Origin: Anaerolineae bacterium
GTDB taxonomy: Bacteria > Chloroflexota > Anaerolineae > 4572-78
Assembly (NCBI GenBank): GCA_027022125.1
Contig: JALVZI010000369.1
Coordinates: forward strand, 2,355 to 8,693
Reading direction: 5' to 3'
Length of the DNA: 6,339 bases
Made by a program: the position numbers and the translations under genes
Shown here: positions 3,532-6,339 of the stretch, in pieces
Layout: the number at the start of each line of letters is the position of its first letter
Position numbering within the stretch: position 1 is the first letter of the stretch
The notes under the pieces: model-generated
What the model saw: the letters and a program-made list of their open reading frames with translations, nothing else
Databases searched by the model: none
What the model was told of the DNA's origin: nothing

Positions 3532-6339
3532 ATGGCTTTAAAACATATCACCATCAAAGGTGCAAAAGAACACAATTTAAAAAATGTTGACCTCACCATC
3601 CCCCGCGATAAATTCATCGTTTTCACGGGGGTTTCCGGCAGCGGCAAAAGTTCGCTGGCGTTTGACACTCTGTACGCCGAAGGGCAGCGCCGTTACGTCG
3701 AATCGCTGTCGGCGTATGCCCGCCAGTTTTTGGGGCAGATGGAAAAACCGAAAGTAGACTATATCGGCGGGCTCAGCCCCGCCATCGCCATCGAGCAGAA
3801 AGCGGTCAGCAAAAATCCGCGCTCGACCGTCGGCACGGTAACAGAGGTTTACGATTACCTGCGCGTCCTTTTCGCCCGCGCGGGCACGCCCCACTGCCCC
3901 AACTGCGGGCGCGAAGTGAAACGGCAATCGGCGCAGGAAATTGTGGCACAAATTGCCGCCCTGCCCGCCGAAAAACGCATCCGGGTGATGGCGCCCATCG
4001 CGCGCGGACGCAAAGGTACGTTTGAAGAAACCTTCGCCCAAGCCCGCGCCGAAGGTTTCGTCCGCGCCCGCATCGACGGCGTGACCACCGACCTTGACCA
4101 GCGGTTCAAACTGGCGAAAAACAAAAAACACGACATCGAACTGGTGGTTGACCGGCTGGTGATTCCCAACGGCAGCAACGGCGACCGCGCCGAGTTTGAA
4201 ACCCGTCTCGCCGATTCGGTGGAAACCGCGCTGCACTGGGGCGACGGTATGCTGCTGGTGGATATGCCCGGCGACGGCGAATTGCTCTTTTCGGAACAGA
4301 ACGCCTGCCCGCATTGCCAACTCAGTTTCCCCGAACTGACGCCGCAAATGTTCAGTTTCAACTCGCCGCTGGGCATGTGCCCCGATTGCACCGGGCTGGG
4401 CGAAAAAATCGCTTTCGACCCGGAACTTTTTGTCATTCCCGAAAAATCCATCCACGACGGCGGGGTTATCCCCTGGGGCGATCTGCGAAAAAAACAAGAT
4501 ACATGGGGGAATCAAATCGCTGTCCAAATCGCCGAGCGGTTCGGCATCAGTTTGGATACCCCGTGGCGAGATTTGCCGGAAACCGTCCGCGACCTGATTC
4601 TGTTCGGCGACCCCCACATTAAATTTCGGTATGAAAGCGAGAATTTTGCCGGTAACTGGCTTTTTGAAGGGGTCATCAATCAGGTAAAACGGCGCTATAA
4701 AGAAACCAAATCGCAGGGTATGCGCGATTATTACAGCAAATATCTCAGCCGCCAAACTTGCCCCACCTGCGGCGGCTCGCGCCTGCGACCGGAGGCACTA
4801 GCAGTGACCATCGGCGGGCTGAACCTGACGCAGGTCACATCGCTGTCCATCCGGCACGCATTCGATTGGGTGGCGGCGCTGCGCGGCGAAAAAACGGGCA
4901 TCACCACCGCCGACCTCGGCTTGCCCGGCGACCCGCCCGCGCCCATCGAACCGCTGACGGGCGAAGCGCGTGCCATCGCCGACGAGGTGCTGAAAGAAAT
5001 CCGCGACCGGCTGAAATTTATGCTCGATGTGGGGTTGCACTATCTCACGCTCGACCGCCCCGCGCCCACCCTTTCCGGCGGAGAGGGTCAGCGCATCCGG
5101 CTGGCATCGCAAATCGGTTCGGGGCTGGTGGGGGTGATGTACATTCTGGATGAGCCGTCCATCGGTTTGCACCAGCGCGACAATCGCCGCCTGCTCGATT
5201 CGCTGTTGAATTTGCGCGATTTGGGGAACACGGTCATCGTTGTGGAACACGATGAAGAAACGATGGCATCAGCGGATTTGATTGTCGATTTCGGACCCGG
5301 CGCGGGCATTCGCGGCGGCGAAATCGTTTTTCGGGGCACACCCGCCGCCATCAAAAAAAGCCGAAAATCGCTGACCGGAAAATACCTTTCGGGCAAATTG
5401 CGGGTCAGTTCGCCCAACGCCGAGCGGCGCACCAACGGCAAATGGCTGAAAATGTTCGGCTTGCGACACAACAATTTAAAAAATGTGGATGTCGCGTTTC
5501 CGCTGGGAAATTTCACCTGCGTGACGGGTGTTTCCGGCAGCGGCAAAAGTTCGATGGTCACCGAGACGCTCTATCCCGCGCTGGCGCGCGCTCTGCACGG
5601 CGCGCAGGTTCGCCCCGGCGCATTCGACCGCATCGAAGGGATGGACGCGGTGAACAAAGTCATCCACATCACCCAAGACCCCATCGGGCGCACCCCGCGC
5701 AGCAATCCCGCAACTTATGTGAAAGTGTGGGACAGCATCCGCACCCTGTTCGCCGAAACGCCGGAGGCGAAATTGCGCGGCTACAAACCGGGGCGATTCA
5801 GTTTCAACGTGAAAGGCGGTCGCTGCGAAATGTGTTCCGGCTACGGGCAGAAACTCATCGAAATGCACTTTTTGCCCGATGTGTGGGTGACGTGCGATGT
5901 GTGCGGCGGCAAACGGTTCAATTCCGAAACGTTGCAGGTCAAATGGAAAGGGTTGAATATCGCCGATGTGCTGAAACTGGATGTGGCGCAGGCGCTGGAT
6001 ATGTTCGGCGATATTCCGCGCGTCAGACGGATTCTCACCACGCTGCACGATGTCGGGCTGGATTACATTCAGTTGGGGCAGAGCGCCACCACCCTTTCCG
6101 GCGGCGAGGCGCAGCGCGTGAAACTGGCAAAAGAGTTGAGCCGCGTTTCCACCGGTGATACGGTTTATATTTTGGATGAACCGACCACCGGACTGCATTT
6201 CGCCGATATTCAGAAATTGCTGGATGTGCTGCACCGGTTGACGGACGCCGGCAACACAGTCATCGTCATCGAGCACAATTTGGATGTCATCAAAACCGCC
6301 GATTGGATTATCGATTTGGGACCCGAAGGGGGCGACGGC
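3532..6339 (+). CDS. uvrA: UvrA, excinuclease ABC subunit A (C-terminus beyond window)
   Basis: UvrA is the ATP-dependent damage sensor of nucleotide excision repair. As a dimer it finds distorted DNA and loads UvrB. The visible 936 residues are nearly the whole of a protein usually around 950 long. Two ABC ATPase modules are intact: Walker A GVSGSGKSS with Lys39 and with Lys672; signatures LSGGEGQR (514-521) and LSGGEAQR (855-862); Walker B ILDEPS (538-543) and ILDEPT (880-885). CxxC pairs lie at 122/125, 259/262, 283/286, 410/413, 765/768 and 788/791, consistent with the zinc modules of the family, including the one in GGRCEMC...CDVC that contacts DNA. RTPRSNPATY and GRFSFNVKGGRCE are hallmark UvrA segments. 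ATG 3532 is the only start candidate after the in-frame TAG at 3487, yet it lacks a clear Shine-Dalgarno. The second Q-loop reads ITQDPIGRTPRSN rather than the common IDQSPIGRTPRSN. Confidence 0.98.
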   Translation, partial: MALKHITIKGAKEHNLKNVDLTIPRDKFIVFTGVSGSGKSSLAFDTLYAEGQRRYVESLSAYARQFLGQMEKPKVDYIGGLSPAIAIEQKAVSKNPRSTVGTVTEVYDYLRVLFARAGTPHCPNCGREVKRQSAQEIVAQIAALPAEKRIRVMAPIARGRKGTFEETFAQARAEGFVRARIDGVTTDLDQRFKLAKNKKHDIELVVDRLVIPNGSNGDRAEFETRLADSVETALHWGDGMLLVDMPGDGELLFSEQNACPHCQLSFPELTPQMFSFNSPLGMCPDCTGLGEKIAFDPELFVIPEKSIHDGGVIPWGDLRKKQDTWGNQIAVQIAERFGISLDTPWRDLPETVRDLILFGDPHIKFRYESENFAGNWLFEGVINQVKRRYKETKSQGMRDYYSKYLSRQTCPTCGGSRLRPEALAVTIGGLNLTQVTSLSIRHAFDWVAALRGEKTGITTADLGLPGDPPAPIEPLTGEARAIADEVLKEIRDRLKFMLDVGLHYLTLDRPAPTLSGGEGQRIRLASQIGSGLVGVMYILDEPSIGLHQRDNRRLLDSLLNLRDLGNTVIVVEHDEETMASADLIVDFGPGAGIRGGEIVFRGTPAAIKKSRKSLTGKYLSGKLRVSSPNAERRTNGKWLKMFGLRHNNLKNVDVAFPLGNFTCVTGVSGSGKSSMVTETLYPALARALHGAQVRPGAFDRIEGMDAVNKVIHITQDPIGRTPRSNPATYVKVWDSIRTLFAETPEAKLRGYKPGRFSFNVKGGRCEMCSGYGQKLIEMHFLPDVWVTCDVCGGKRFNSETLQVKWKGLNIADVLKLDVAQALDMFGDIPRVRRILTTLHDVGLDYIQLGQSATTLSGGEAQRVKLAKELSRVSTGDTVYILDEPTTGLHFADIQKLLDVLHRLTDAGNTVIVIEHNLDVIKTADWIIDLGPEGGDG

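Noticed and set aside
3577..4755. 392-codon and further minus-strand open frames inside uvrA (also 5476-6276)
   Set aside because: Both are mirror frames of uvrA with GC-biased low-meaning protein sequence and no conserved motif; they overlap conserved UvrA domains entirely.

Overview
The window holds four protein-coding genes of a GC-rich bacterium, all with recognisable families. No RNA gene, insertion sequence, CRISPR array, phage gene or toxin-antitoxin pair is visible, and I found no undescribed multi-gene system. The acetyl-CoA synthetase and thiolase resemble, from memory, those of Chloroflexota (Anaerolineae-like). A degenerate 7-bp TCAG/CTGA repeat patch fits that guess, but the taxonomy is an inference of moderate confidence.

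Layout. 1-648 (minus): N-terminal 216 codons of a thiolase / acetyl-CoA acetyltransferase, cut by the window edge. 649-829: intergenic, with a candidate thiolase promoter and a heptad-repeat block ending in a 17-bp inverted repeat just past the acs stop. 830-2779 (minus): complete AMP-forming acetyl-CoA synthetase of 649 residues. 2780-3064: AT-richer divergent control region with a candidate promoter in each direction, an A6T6 tract and several inverted repeats. 3065-3385 (plus): small ArsR-family regulator of 106 residues. 3386-3531: short spacer with candidate uvrA promoters. 3532-6339 (plus): uvrA, the first 936 codons, lacking only its extreme C-terminus. No gene-free stretch exceeds about 285 bp.

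How the genes fit together. acs and the thiolase lie in the same direction. One makes acetyl-CoA from acetate, and the other condenses or cleaves acyl-CoA at the acetyl-CoA/acetoacetyl-CoA level or in beta-oxidation. The ArsR-type gene is divergent from acs, and a palindrome overlaps the -35 of its own candidate promoter. This suggests an autoregulated local switch that may also control acs. Its canonical metal sites are degraded, so its signal is unlikely to be zinc or arsenic by the classical sites. uvrA, the DNA damage recognition subunit of nucleotide excision repair, is probably an unrelated neighbour with its own promoter.

Most worth a second look: the heptad repeat block, the palindrome on the arsR promoter, the altered sensor residues of the regulator, and the nucleotide-level identity between the two ATPase halves of uvrA.
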